A stretch of DNA of 64,000 nt from Pseudoscleropodium purum (taxonomy: Eukaryota > Streptophyta > Bryopsida > Hypnales > Brachytheciaceae). The position numbers and the translations under genes are program-made. Of the stretch, positions 46,905 to 60,239 are shown in pieces. The DNA lies in assembly GCA_963969395.1 (NCBI GenBank), contig OZ017800.1:16400479-16464478 (forward strand), given 5' to 3'. Numbering within the stretch: the stretch's first letter is position 1; the number at the start of each line of letters is the position of its first letter. Below the pieces are notes generated by a model, which did not search any database, was not told the DNA's origin, and saw only the letters and a list, made by a program, of their open reading frames with translations.

Positions 46905-48729
46905 CACTACAAAAAAATGATTGTTTTATGACTGCAAAATATGACTGTAGTAAGTCACAAAATCAAGAAATGTGACTCCAGCAAAAATCACTATAGATGA
47001 CTCATACTGAGTCATTCACTTTCAATTATATGATTGGTGAGTCATATTTGTAGTCATATGATTTTGGAAGTATAATAAACCATTTTTAGATGTATTTTGC
47101 CAACATGGTGTATATGTTGACTATTCTTGGAGGCTTGACTTTTTTATAAATTGCCCGAACAAAATAAAAAAATCCTATGTGGAATATGACTCACCGTAGT
47201 AGTATTTTGGTTGATGTGGAATATGACTACAATGAATCATATTTTGAGTAATATGGAATATGATTGTAGTAAGTCATATTTTAAGTGATTTGGAATATGA
47301 TTGTAGTGAGTCATATTTTGAGTCATATTTTAAGTGATATGGAATAATGGAATATAACTGTAGTAAGTCATATTTTGGTTGATGTAGCATATGACTATAG
47401 TGAATCATTTTTTTGTCAAGTTAGTACTAAAAGATAGTAAGAAGTAAAAGCTAAGATATAACAAGTGGCAATAAAAACTAAAACTAAAAACCAATAAGAA
47501 GGAAGAATAAGACAAGTTAAGATGCAATAAAAGATAATAAGAGGTAAGAAATAACAAACAATAGAAAATAATGTCTAAAAGACAACAATTAAGCAAGAAT
47601 TAAGATCTAACTTGAGGCATCAATCCTAAAACAACAACCTTGAAGTAACAATTTTGAAGCAATAATTAAGAGACAACAATTAAAAAACAATTACAAACTA
47701 GCAACAACTTTGAAGCAACAACAAACTAATAACAACTAAAAATTAAAAAAATAAAAAACAACAACAAAGAAGCAACAACTAACTAACAACAACAAACTAA
47801 CCTCAACTAAGAAACAACAACAAATTATTTAGCAACAACTAACTGACATCATCAAATTAGCAACAACTACAAAGCAACAACTATGAAACGAGAACAAACT
47901 AACAACAACAAATTAGCAACAACTATACAGTAACAACAAACTAGCAATAGTTATGAAACAACAACAAACTAACAACAACTAAGATGTAAGAAGCAACAAC
48001 AACTAGAACCTCAATAACTAAACAACAACTAAAACACAACAATACAACAATTAGAACTTCAAAAAACAAAAGAAGTTAGAAGAAACAAGAGTTAAAAAAC
48101 AACAACTAAACAACAACAACTAAAATACAACAACACAACAATTAAAACTTCTCAAAACAAAAAAAGTTAGAAGAAACAAGAATTAAAAAGCAACAAAAAA
48201 CAAAGAAGATGAAGCAAATGAAGTGGCGTCTAGAGTTTCAAAAGCCTAAAAAAGTGGCAGCTAGGGTTTTAAACTCTAAAAAATGATGGCTAGGATTTCA
48301 AGATCCCCAAAAAACAATGGCTAAGATTTTACAATTTTGAGCAATAATTTATTTACATTTTTTTTAGGTTGCCCAAATTTTTAGGAGGTTGCCCGAAAAA
48401 AACCTTCAAAAAAATGTGAACCTACAAAAATGTGACTACAGAATATAATTGCATGTAGTCATATCTGCAAAAATATGATTGACAAATATGATTGGTGTTC
48501 TTGTAATACATTCCCTATGGTTCCTTACAATTCCCTAAGAAGTGTTTTGCCGTTCCCCATGTATGTATACTATACACCCATGAAGTACAAAGGCAAAATA
48601 TAACTGGCAGTCATATTTGTAGTCATGTTTTTTCCTAACCTTGTGGAATTCAAAAATATGACTACTAGCAATTGCTAGTCATCTTCAGTTATATTTTTGC
48701 AGTCATAAAACACTCAAATTCTAGTAGTG
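46905..48729. mobile_element. Non-autonomous CACTA (En/Spm-type) element
   Basis: 1,825 bp beginning CACTACAAAAAA and ending TTCTAGTAGTG. It is flanked on both sides by TTA (46902-46904 and 48730-48732), the 3 bp target duplication of CACTA elements. TTTTATGACTGCAAAATATG near the left end pairs with the complement near 48690. Subterminal regions carry many copies of a TATGACTGTAGTAAGTCATA-type motif (46930-47410) and AAATATGACT-type motifs (48430-48690), as is usual for transposase-binding ends. The middle is A/C-rich (CAACAACAA, 47600-48200). No transposase frame exists, so it would need one supplied in trans. Confidence 0.92.
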
Positions 48730-49032
48730 TTAGTTCTAAAACAAATTGATGTTGTGTAGAATGATGATGTTTTGAAAAATGTTTAAAGAATGTTGTCACA
48801 TTTTATGGAACATCTAAAAAAACATAGAATTGCTACATTAGGAAAAGATTCTATTTCATTGCAAATAAGTTAGTGGAAATTACTGGGGGCTAGGATAAAA
48901 CACAAACTATATGAGAAAAACATAGAAGAGGGCCAATTCCTTGGAATACTTTCAAAAAAGGATTGCATGGAGGGAAAAAAATAACATGATGACTGCATAT
49001 TCCATTACACTTCCAATTTAGCTCTAATTATA

Positions 49033-49926
49033 TTAATCCCTAAATGCCCAAATTTCATTTTTTTTTGGCAACATAGCAATTTGGGCCAACTCCCTACAAA
49101 CAATTTTTTTTTTCTTTGAAATTTTCACACAAAATGTGTCCAAAGAGTAGCTTTAAGGCTCAACAATTTTCATAACTTTTGACTTCATGGTTAAAAAGTT
49201 ATTATATGATATGTAATTTTCAATGCTTGATGGGCAATCCAAAAATTTCTTTTAAAATCATTTTTTTAAGAAATAAATTTTTTTAATAAATTTTTAAGAT
49301 TTATATATACATGGAAAGCTTTGACTCATTCCATTTTTATTAATGAGATAAAATTTATGAAGAGTTTTAGTTTGCAAGGCAATTATAAATTGTGTACTTT
49401 GGAATAAACTTTGAAATCTTTTATTCAACTCAATTTTCAATATTTTTGGAAAAAAATAAAATCATACGATGTAGATTGTTTATTAAAACATTACAACCAT
49501 TGGAATAGGCATTTTTCAATTTTGTAACAAAATTCTTAACAATTTAGTATTTTGAATCATTCTCTATTTTTTTTTTCTATATGCTGTATAATTCCAAATG
49601 ATCTAAAGCATTTTAAGCATGTAGCTAACTTGCCTTGAAGAATGAATCCAAAGGGTAACTACCATTTTGGACATTTTTCCATACAAATGTGACCTTGTGA
49701 AGTGCAGCTACTTAATTTTTTGCAAGACCCTAAGCGCTAATATCTTGCAATCTATACAATGGTACTTTTTGAAATTTTTTCAACATTTTCTCAAATCAAA
49801 TTACTATAAGATCCTACAATTATATGTGTCCAAATTTTTTTTTTCTCTAAAGCTTGATGCTTGCTCTAGAAATGAAAGTTTCAAAGCATTTTTGGTGAAT
49901 ATATAGTCCAAAACATTTAGGGATAA
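49033..49926. mobile_element. TTAACCCC-type element
   Basis: 894 bp from TTAATCCCTAAATGCCCAAA to AAACATTTAGGGATAA. The interior is colinear with the copies at 42708 and 44415 (ATATACATGGAAAGCTTTGA, ATTTTCAATATTTTTGGAAA). Confidence 0.75.
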
Positions 49927-51179
49927 ATAAGTCCTAAACAATTAATATAATGCATTCTACATTGTTAAATTTCCATAAATATGTGTTTCCATTGTCCCAT
50001 ATACTTTAGAATTGAACATAAATTGTTTTCATTATTAAAAGATCATTTTTCCAATGATGTATGAAATTCAATCCGTCCTATACTTGTTCTTGTGTTTACT
50101 TTCTTATAAACAACAAGACATATTAGAAACTAAAAAATGATTTTACTATTTGTTGTAGTTTGTATTGAAGTAATTGCATTCCTTAATATGGCATTCAACA
50201 AGGATGAAGTGGCATGCGACATCAACACACTTTGACACCATCTGAAAATTTGAACAATGAACATCAATTGGAACGTTCAAATGTTATTTTAGGGTTTAGG
50301 GTTTAGGATTTAGGGTTTTTGTAATGTCAACTTTAACAATTTTGTATAATTCAAAAAATTTACATATTCCATATGGTTTGTCTTCCCTCTTCCCACCCCA
50401 TATATATAAATATTTTGTCTTTCCCAATCTATATACTCATAGTATGTGACTTTTCAAGCCATGCGACATAAATACCAAACACAATGTATTGTATATGGCA
50501 TATTATGTATGGAGTACAATATATGGTGTTTCATGAGTATGGTGTACTATATATTGTGTGTATCAAAGTTGATGTTGGAAAATGCTTAGATGTTGAATTT
50601 TATGTCTCAAAAAATGTTGATCAAAACACTATTAATCTTCTCAAACATTATGACGTCAGATGATAAATTAGCTACCACATCATCTCTCAGTTAAGTAAAA
50701 AAAATCCTATGTGGCACTACCCATCTGCATGGTGCTAACATAGAAGTGATATGGTTGGCACATGATGCACTTTTGGCCCAGTTTGCTACAACGTCAATAC
50801 ATTACTCTAAAAACATGGCACGTTTTGTCAAATTTTACTATGTTTTTGTCACATCAATCTTAACGGATTTTTTTGGACATCAACAAGGCTATGCCTAACG
50901 TTAGAAAAACATATCCACATATTTTTCAACTTGTCTAAAAAAGTGGAGTTTTCTTTTAGTGTTTTTTCTATCAATCCTAATCCCATTTCCCATTTGACCT
51001 AAAAACCCTCTATTTTTCATCCATTTTTTTTCTATGAAAAGGTAGAAATCTACTTGGCACATTGTCCTACATAGTTTCCATTAATTCCGTTAGTTTCTAC
51101 ATTTTTCTTTTACAATTTTCCTTGAATCATGCAAAACACCCATAAATCACAAAGTTTTTAAAACATACATATCAAAAGT
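49927..51179. other. Intergenic DNA with a telomere-like tract
   Basis: 50289-50317 reads about four TTTAGGG-type repeats (TTTAGGGTTTAGGGTTTAGG, then ATTTAGGG). The plant telomere unit is TTTAGGG, so this is a short interstitial tract. No gene was recognised. Confidence 0.6.
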
Positions 51180-52135
51180 TGGGAGAGAATTAAGAGAGAA
51201 GGCTTCAAACCCTAAATTTTGAATATACCCCACTTCCTCACAAATTAATTTTTCTCACTACTTTCATTTACAGTTAATTTAGTGTTAATTTGCTAATTTG
51301 GTGTAATATGCACCAAATTAGTGCAAATTGAGTAAAATATTGTAAATTTGCTAGTTTAATGCAAATTGTGCAACTTTAGTAATAGACCCTCTAAATAAAT
51401 GCAAAACTTATATTTTAGTGTTTTCCTCACTAATCTAGTGTTTTAATAGTAGTTTTAGTTATACTAATTTCTTTTGTATTCTTTGAATTTATTGTTTTTT
51501 TGTGGTTTTTCATTTACTCCAAGTCTCATTTTCTACTTCTAAAGTTTCATTTTTAATGCATTTTTTGCATTTATTATTAATTTTATATTCATAAAATTAA
51601 TTTCACTAATTTCTTTTGGATTTTTTGGATTTATTGTTTTTTGTGAGTTTTAATTTACTATTAGTCTCATTTCCTACTTTTAGCCTTTAATTATTAATAC
51701 ATATTTTTTTGTATTTTTTTCATTGATTATTGTTTTGGTTTTAGTTTGATTCTAGTTTCATTTTCTACTTGTAGACTTTTGGTTTAATTTTGGTTAGTAT
51801 TTTTGAGCTTGTTATTTTTTTTATTTCCTATTTAATTCTAATTTTAATCTTTACTTTTGCAATATTTTTAATTTTATCTTATCATCATTTTACTATTAGC
51901 CCAATTTGGTTATTCTACCAAATCTTATTTAACGTCTTTTTAGTTCCAAATCCTTAATTTTTCATAGAATTTTTCCTACCTTTTTTCTAATTGCATGTTC
52001 TTCCATTTTACTTTAACTTCTCCATGTCTCTATTCCTATGTACTAAAAAAACTTGTAGCTTAATTTAAAACATCAACACTTCCAAACTTGTAAATTTGAA
52101 CATAATATTTAAGTTTCCTCTTTCTAAAAGGTGAA
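51180..52135 (-). repeat. AT-rich element, inverted partner of 34331-35120
   Basis: Reverse complement of the element at 34331-35120, again lying directly against a satellite unit. Internal direct repeats are visible (ACTAATTTCTTTTGTATTCT at 51463 and ACTAATTTCTTTTGGATTTT at 51605). Confidence 0.7.
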
Positions 52136-52935
52136 CCAATATGGTTATTCACAATCTTTCAACTAATGATTTTACCTTCCACTAGACTTATAGTAATAAT
52201 ATGTCTCAAATGAACTTCAAGTGCTTAACAAGAATACCTTCAAGTTCTCAAAAGATTACCTTCAAATATTCAAAAAGATGGCCTTCAAGTACTCAAAAGG
52301 AAAACCTTCAAGTACTTCAAGTAAAAGCCTATGTTATGAAAGCATATGATGTTGACCTACCCATGAATGGATTTAAGGTTAGAGTATTCAAGATTATGTT
52401 ATTCAAATTATAGTATCCAAGATTTAATGATCTAAGCTACAAAGACACCAAAATCCATATAACTTTACAAAACCATTATAAGAACTTGCATACCAATTGT
52501 AAAAAAATAATGCTCAATTCAAAACCTTAGAGAACTTCTGTTCTCTACCAAACCCTCAAGATATAAAAATGAGGGCAACATCAATTGAATAAACAAGATG
52601 AAAGGGTGGATAATGGAAGTCTAATGCAACTCTACATCTACAAGTGCTCTAGCAATCTCAAAGTTCCTACTTGCTCTTCACATTCATTCAATGATATCCC
52701 AACATATAGGCACCAACTCATAACTAAAAGAAAGGAACCTTCCAACTACTCCAAAAAAGACACAAATGAGTAGTGAAAGTTTTATAGAAGTCTTTCAACT
52801 AAAGATTTCACCTTCTACTAGACTTGGCATAAAGAACTTTATTCATATGAAGAGGGGGTCATGATATGGCTCAAATGATAAACCTCAAGTTCTTGAAATG
52901 AATGAGAAGTCCTTTGTATCTTCTTGCTATAGAAT
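52136..52935. repeat. Satellite-like units of about 670 bp, second locus
   Basis: Partial copies in the order minisatellite (52205-52330), 140 bp block (52365-52500), then a second body from about 52560 that matches 33690-33990 (CCAACTCATAACTAAAAG, TGGCATAAAGAACTTTATTC). Equivalent points (CTCAAATGAA at 52206 and CTCAAATGAT at 52870) are about 664 bp apart, agreeing with the period at 33.5-34.3 kb. Confidence 0.75.
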
Positions 52936-53168
52936 GAAGTTTGCGTATTGGTTGGAAGCTTAATCCAAGAACCAAACTTACAAACTAGCCAACAAACTAC
53001 CTAATCAAAATCGAAGCAAGAACAAATCATAACCACCATGAGCTCATCATCATGTGAAGTGGATCAAACTCCATGGAGGGCTGATTTGGATGAAAGGAAA
53101 AGTAAATGGCATGACAACACCCAAAAGAATTATGCTGTTGCATCCTAACCTCAGATGGGCAAGAGGTT

Positions 53169-56100
53169 CTACAAATTGGACTCTTTCTCTTTATGATCAC
53201 CAAAAATACGCTTCCGGAAATCTTCCACCATCCGGGGAAGACCCTCCCTCAAGGCCACCTTCGGCTCCCACCCCAACAACTCCTTGGCCTTCGTGATATC
53301 CGGCTTTCGCTTGTGTGGGTCATCAGATGTGTTCTCCTTGTACTCAATTGTGGCAGTGGGGTCAATCACTTCCTTGACCACCTGCAAAAAAGAAATAAGG
53401 CACTTCGACATTGCAAATTGATGGTGTCCCTGGAATGGTAATCAACCCTCTAGTCCCTACTCGTAAAAAGTAGCCACTTTCATATCCCTAGGATTTGAAA
53501 TCGTAGCAGGTAGCAAAATAGAACGAAAAGAATGAATATATCATGCCCTACAGTACATTCGTGAATGATTGAAAGTTACTCTAATCGATTCTTAGCTTCC
53601 AAAGTGGGCATTCTAATCTTATCTTGGGCACTTGCAATCGAAACAACTATGGGGAGTTTTTGCAACCTCCAGAGGGTAGGTAATAAGCAAGTAGCAACTG
53701 CCTGACGATTAGAAAACATCAAGTAACGATCAATCAATTAATAGTGAGTGAAAACTTTCCACATGCTGCCTCGCAACACGCACATTTGGGAAGGTCACCA
53801 AGAACATAAAATCTAGATTCCAGGTAAACGACACTAACCTCCGCAAGTTCCAGCATTGTGAACTCTCCAGGGTTTCCCAGGTTGAAAGGTCCAACATGCT
53901 CGCCTTCCATCAACCTAATAAGTCCCTCCACCTGCAAGTCCACCTTGCAAGATTGAAGACAGATTTGGGAATCTAGAGTTCAAGGAACAAGAGGTAGAAT
54001 CATTTCATAACGACGCAGCAAATTCCCACTAATATAGAATGAGAACAATCATGGAGTCAGCAAAAAATAAGCACAACCACAGATAAAGTGACTCATACCA
54101 GATCTGCCACATACTGAAAACTCCTGGTTTGTTTTCCATCACCATATACAGTCATGGGCTCTTTTCTCAGGGCCTGGACATTTGAAAAAGCAAAATGGTG
54201 GTCAAATTCAATAAATTCTCGCATTGCCACGAGAAAAAAAATGAAAAACTTCCAAATATCCAAAAAGCAAATACTAAATCATCAACAGATTGTATCCTAA
54301 ACGCTCAAATGGCCAAACCTAGGAGATGAAAGGAGACCTAGAAGACCAAAGGAGAAGAAATAAATCATTAGGAAAGCAGTAACAAAATGACCCAACAAGA
54401 AGAAAAAACAGTGTCCTGAACTTTCAAACAAAAGAACCATATTTCAAAAGTGGATATAATCCAAGGTGGACTTTCTATGTGAGTTTGGGAATGAAAGAGA
54501 ACGAGCACTGCCAACTTTGTGTTGCACTCACCTGAGCCACGAAGTTGCTGACAACCCTGCCATCATCAATGCACATCCTCGGTCCATATGTGTTGAAGAT
54601 ACGAGCAATCCTGACCTGCATATCCACCAACATCAGCAACACAATACAATGTCCCTCACAGAAGGTTTGCTACATTACGTAACCTCACACTTTCCAAGTG
54701 GAGACTGAAGCACGAATGTCCAACATAAGCAAACTGCACCTGCACATCTGCGCCTCTGTGATAATCCATTGCCAGCGTCTCGGCAGTGCGCTTTCCTTCG
54801 TCATAACAGCTCCTCACACCAATGGGGTTTACATTGCCCCAGTATGTCTCTGCTCATCCAAGATAATCATTCAGAAGCATCCTCACATTAAAACATGAAA
54901 TCCAAGATCTCCATCCTTCCAAGTAGGATATCGAAACTACAGGCCATTCCGTCAATGAATAAAGCGTCGGCTCATAAGCAAAATTTAAAATTCAAAAAAT
55001 GTAATCTGAAAAATAAAAAACTGCAATGCTCACCTTTTTGAGGATGCTCCAAAGGATCACCATAAACCTCACTCGTACTGGTCAGCAAGAATCGAGCTCC
55101 AATCCGCTTGGCCAATCCCAGCATGTTGAGAGTTCCCACGACATTGGTCTTGTACGTGCAGGTCAAGGTTGCACAATCACAAACAATTCCTCACTCACGC
55201 AGAATGTCCCTTTTAAGGACACGTGCGTCTAAGCAAACGAAGAGGCTGTACAATGTGACATACAGTAGTGAACTTAAATAGGCGATTAGACGAATAAACA
55301 CTACTCTCAAGTACATGTTCAGAATCTTGTATGTGTGGCAATGTACAACAGCTCAAGAATTAAAGCCTAACCACAGTTACTTATCATTTGTGCAATTCAA
55401 ACTTATTCATAATCCAGACACCTGGTGTCAAATTGTCACTACTATTCATTGTACTCTACAGTTGACCATACTATGAGCATTGATTATACAGGTCTATAAC
55501 AAGAACAATAAATACATTGCAATCCTCTCCAAAACGAGGACAAGAACCACATCTTAGAGAATCCACTCAAAACATGTGAAAGCCACAAGAATAAGTTCAT
55601 ACCATATACACAGTAACCCTAACAAAGATGTACTTATCAAATGCAAGAATGTATCAAGCGCGAATCCAAGCAGACGCAAGAACTTCTACAATGCGACACA
55701 CACAGATCACTTCAAGCAAAAGGAAAGAAATCTCATGGGTTCAAACAGTCCTCATCGGTTCAAATCTCATGGGTTCATGGGTCCACAAGAAAGGGTTTCC
55801 TACCTTATACAGAGTAACCCTAACAAAGATGTATTTATCAAATGCAAGAATGTGTTCAAGCGTGAATCCAAGCAAACGCAAGACCTACAAGCAAAAGAAA
55901 AGAAACCGTACTCATCCCGACACTTCCAGAGATGAAGATTGACGATCATTCTCAATAACGTGAACAACGAGCAATCTCGTAGAAAGGATATGATAGTCTT
56001 GATCGGGTTGAACTTATAATGCACCGGCGACGCCGGACACGCGAGATGGTAAATCTGGTCGACTTCCAACATCAGTGGCTCCACCACATCATGCCGAATC

Positions 56101-56603
56101 AGTTCAAACCTCGGATTCCCGAAGTGATGCTGCACATTCTCCCGTCTCCCCGTGAAGAAATTGTCCACGACAATCACACTATCGCCTCGCTCGATCAATC
56201 GATCCACCAAGTGGCTCCCCACGAACCCTGCCCCGCCCGTCACCACGATCCGAAGCGCCTTCCGTTGTAACCCGAGCGGAATTTTACCCCCGGGGCTGAT
56301 GATCGGCAAATGTGACCGCTTATACGGCGCCTCGAAGGCTCTCTCCATACCATAAACATCGCCGTAAGAAACAGAAGAAGAAGAAGCTTGTAGGATTGAA
56401 TTTGTACGACGAAACTCCGGTTGCACGAACATGAAGAACAGGGTTGTAATCGCCACCCCGAGTAAAATGAAGGTGACGCGCTGCTCACGAAGGAGATACT
56501 CTAGCGACCGGGAGAAGGACCATTGCTTCGGCGGCTTCGGCAAGTACTTTAACTCCTCCGGCGCTACTTCTACTCGCCGGTGGTTCAAGCTCGTGCTCGT
56601 CAT
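53169..56603 (-). CDS. UXS: UDP-glucuronate decarboxylase / UDP-xylose synthase, membrane-anchored (7 exons)
   Basis: Converts UDP-glucuronic acid to UDP-xylose and CO2 with bound NAD+, supplying xylose for cell-wall polysaccharides. Exons on the minus strand: 56603-55992, 55151-55034, 54849-54740, 54615-54532, 54173-54099, 53931-53839, 53381-53169, joining to 434 residues. A transmembrane segment at about residues 43-60 points to a Golgi type II protein. The NAD-binding motif GGAGFVG is at 123-129, TSTSEVYG begins at 228, and the catalytic Tyr259 and Lys263 are in [16 protein letters not shown] and [14 protein letters not shown] close the protein. All introns are GT-AG except the first, which is U12-type AT-AC. 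Nothing looks broken. A decayed partial copy lies at 16.5-19.1 kb. Confidence 0.97.
55152..55991 (-). other. U12-type AT-AC intron of UXS
   Basis: On the minus strand the intron starts ATATCCTTTC and ends GCACGTAC. It carries ACCTTGAC (55169-55162), a 7/8 match to the U12 branch-site consensus TCCTTRAC, with the branch A 11 nt from the 3' end. Removing exactly this segment joins FNPIKTI to [11 protein letters not shown] in frame, the expected UXS sequence. No GT-AG alternative gives that join. Confidence 0.93.
55590..55910. repeat. Tandem duplication of about 200 bp inside the U12 intron
   Basis: AGTAACCCTAACAAAGATGT begins at 55612 and again at 55813, followed in both by TTATCAAATGCAAGAATGT, AAGCG-GAATCCAAGCA and ACGCAAGA. 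The period is 201 bp. The second copy ends before the 5' splice site. Confidence 0.85.
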
Positions 56604-57199
56604 CGCTCTCAAAACCTACTCTAAACCACCGCAACAACACTAAAAAAACACCCGAAAAACAACCCCCAGAATGGCAAAAAGATGGCAATTCGCGCTATGC
56701 TGGGTGTCAACTACGCTGGACTAGATTGGAACTTATGTTTCAAGTTGCGGAGATCGATTCGATTTCAGTCGTGCTCCGCAACCCTGAAAATTACAAAGCA
56801 ATCAGATCTGACAACGGGAGAGAAGCTGTGGAGCTCCATGATGACGCCATAGCCAAGGAAATTTTACAAAAGATTCGACTGCAGGGGAATTGGTAACATT
56901 ATTGAAACTAGTGATGCCCTGTGCCATTGCCACAATATAATAAAATAAAAATAAAAATAATTTTTTTAATTCTTAGAAATTTCGAAATTCAATATCTTTT
57001 TTGCTGTATGTCAGAAACAAAGCCCATGCACTCCTCCTGGAAGAGAGCTTTATGATGAAATCAAGGACATGACTACAAGATGCACGGTTCCAAAGATCTC
57101 ACTATAACAAATCAAACAAACAAACAATCTAACTTAAAGACAGTTTGGGTTTTTGTTACAATAATTAGCCTTCTTTTTCTTTTTTTTCTTTTTTATGTG
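56604..57199. other. UXS upstream region
   Basis: Probable 5' leader and promoter of UXS in 56604-56900, which is less AT-rich than the flank. No obvious TATA box. 56915-57150 is a diverged copy of the 60.2-61.4 kb repeat (GTGCCATTGCCACAA, then AAACAAAC-AACA-TCTAACTTAA). Confidence 0.45.
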
Positions 57200-57775
57200 A
57201 TAGGTGGTTTTAGTAATGTGGGGAAATTTATTATCTTTAGAATGCCAAGTTGATCATCATAGAAATCATTTTTTGAAGCATCATATGAATCATTTGCTTT
57301 AAAAAACCTGGAGCACACATTGGAGGTCAAACTATTGTAGAAGACCTCTTTTTTCTCAAAATTCCATGGAGAATATTTGCACTTAGACTACCTTACATAA
57401 AAGAATTCTTTGTCATCCATCAAACACTTTCAGGCCGTTGTGTCATTAGGAGATTAAAAGTAGAGATTGAATAGGAATTGATTGTATTTAGGATAGTATT
57501 ATAAGATTTATGATTGGTCATTATTTAGAGGGGTTGTTGATTCTATCATTTACCTTGGAACGCCATGCTTATCACTATAAAAATTAGCCTTTGAAAAACT
57601 ATGTGAATCATTTGCTTAAAAACCCAATAGCACTTGTTGGAGGTCAAACTATTGTGCAAGACCTCCTTTTTTACATAAAAATTCCCAAGGATAAACATTT
57701 GAACTTTTGTCTTATATAGAAGGGTTCTTTGTCATCCATTAGACATTTTTAGATCACCACATTGTTGTAGGATTA
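57200..57775. repeat. Tandem duplication, two copies of about 320 bp
   Basis: 57200-57460 and 57525-57775 share AATCATTTGCTT, TTGGAGGTCAAACTATTGT, AAGACCTC, TTCTTTGTCATCCAT and a following AGACATTTT-like end. No coding potential was seen. Confidence 0.7.
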
Positions 57776-60239
57776 ACCCTAGAAGGACTCAACCTCCCAT
57801 AATCAACGTAGTCACCAAAATACTTTAATTATTCAATCAATAGGTGCATTCTTCATTTCTACAATAATATAGATACTCCTCCATTGAATACATTTTGGTT
57901 GTTGCGTTGAACATTGTTAAAGGTTGTCATGGTACTATTGAGACCTTTGTGGAAGGCTTCATCTATTTCAAAGTAAAATACAAATTTGCCTATAAACTCA
58001 GTGAACTACGTGATGCAAAGAAGGGAGTGCCCAACATAATTTAAACTTCAACCTATTTAGAGACGTAGCTTGTAGAGCATCTTGCTACGTACCATGACAA
58101 CCCCTAGTAATGTTTAGCATTCTTAAATATAAGAAGATTGAAATTTAAGGCATGGACAAATATTGGGTTCATAGAAGGAAGTCCCTAACATGACTCAATA
58201 TTTGCTATTAAAAACTATAATTGAAAATCATAGAAATTAAAATGATGTATTTTATTGATGAGTTTGATACTAAATAATTAAATTTACAATAATTTTTAAA
58301 ATGTAGGTGTGATAATACTGTATTGAGCTAATCTTTATAATTTTTTTATTGTAATATTAATTGTGCACCTTCACTGATAAAATATAGTAGTATTGTAAAG
58401 TGAAGCTTCCCTTAGATTCATATAACATTGTTGATGGAATTTTTCCATCATTCATATTATGGAATCTTGTATTATAACTAAGATCTATATAAGGCTTATA
58501 CTTCATATTAGTAAGCGTGACACTAATTTACCAAGTCACTTTGTAAATATATTGAAATTGTGTTGTAATAGTTTCTACAATTTTTGATAGTGACATTGAT
58601 TTTGCACCCATATCAATAATATAATTCAATGTAGCATATATATATATAGAAGCATATTTGCAATGGATCTTACAACACTTTATTTGAAATCATTCTATTT
58701 ACAATGCTATAGGAAAAAAGACCTCCCAAATTTTACTATAATATTAAAAAAAGATTTGTTTCATATAGGCATGGCCAAATTGTTGAAGAGCCTCTAGATT
58801 GAATAAAATAAAGTCAACTGAATAATTGGTGTAGTGAATAGTACTAGTTTTTGCCATGTCATTTCTTTATGAAACAATTATTTATGGATTTTCGACCAAA
58901 ACAACTATTTTATTCAGGTTCTAAAATAACCAAAGAGAATTAAATAATTTTTTGAAGAAAAAATTTATAATAAATTTATTATGAATTTCAAATTAATAAC
59001 AATTTTATCTTAAATTACAAAAAAATTCTTAAAATTTTGGATATATATAAAATTTTTAAAAATGACTAATTATTAAAAATCTAATGAATTATGAACTTCC
59101 ATCATACAAGAATTTGTGATATAATCTTTAAAAATCCAAAGTGTACTAAGACTTTATGTTGCTACGTACAACTTTGATAATTGTATTGATGACTGCCTCT
59201 TTGGAGTGCATAGGCATAGTGACAAACTATACACTCAAATCCCAACTTCAATTTTGTTTTCATTTAAACCCTTCCCTCCCCACTCTCTCATTATAGGAAG
59301 ATTTCTGGGGTTGGGGAGGGCCATTTCAAGTTGGTGCACCGTGAACTCCTCTCCTCTGCAATTTCTAGAGAACAGCTATTCTCGGGAAAAAAAATTAATA
59401 AAAAGAAAAAATTAATCTTGAAATGAAGAAAAAAGTAGAAAAAAAATTTAATGAAATTTTTTTTCTAGATGTGGCAGTCATTGTGCCACATCAATGAGCT
59501 GCCATGGCCCTTTGCAAGGTTGTTCCTGTAGTTTGGGAACTCACAGCCCTCTCAAGCAAGGAAAACTCTTCTAATGCCCCTACTCTCCCCTCTTTTCTTC
59601 TAAATCCAATAAACAAACCACCACTATCAAACTAAGTGAACTACAATTACATTCGCAAAATAAATTTAGACATTACAATTATAATTTGCAATCTTACTTT
59701 ATAAGTTTTATTAAAAGTTTTATGTAGCAAAGTCTCTTAATTTTGAAATCTTCATTCAATTACCATTAGAAATACAATGATCTTTAGATCCCTAGTTTTT
59801 AAATTTTAATTGAACTAAAAACAATAATAGTTTTATGTAGAGTTTTACAATTATAAATCCATTGCAAGAAAATTGATCTAATTCTATCAATATTTAGGAT
59901 TTAATTCATTATTTTTAAAAATAAAAATGAAATTTGTATTTTTATTTATAAATATTGGTGCTATCAATTTTATATCAAAAATTCTATTTAGATGCAATTC
60001 AAAATTCAAATTCCAATATATCAACTCTAGATCATTTCTATAAGTTGTTGTTTATAATACATCTTTACTAGAATACATTGATTCATTTGAATATTTGAAG
60101 TTTTTGAACATGAACTTTTAGAGATGAATTTTTGAATAAAAAGCAAAAAAGGTTCATGTTAAATACAAATTATGTTCAAAAATCTAAAATTTTCAAAACA
60201 ATGGTATATTATAGTGTAGAACATTTTGGTGTAAAGAAA
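57776..60239. other. AT-rich intergenic DNA with one dispersed repeat
   Basis: 59290-59590 is the partner of 4690-4965 (GATGTGGCAGTCATTGTGCC, CTCACAGCCCTC). The rest has no recognisable gene or repeat. Confidence 0.45.

Noticed and set aside
47600..48200. CAACAACAA-rich tract as a possible polyglutamine or polythreonine coding region
   Set aside because: Stops occur in all frames, and it lies inside the CACTA element as low-complexity filler.
50289..50317. TTTAGGG repeats as a chromosome end
   Set aside because: There are only about four units, with ordinary sequence on both sides, so it is an interstitial tract.
29000..52000. LTR retrotransposon or other autonomous element in the gene desert
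   Set aside because: No reverse transcriptase, integrase or transposase motif and no paired long terminal repeats were found. Open frames there are short and AT-driven.
55800..55991. Continuation of UXS exon 1 past FNPIKTI
   Set aside because: The extra residues match no UXS. The U12 splice signals at 55991 and 55152 explain the end of the exon.
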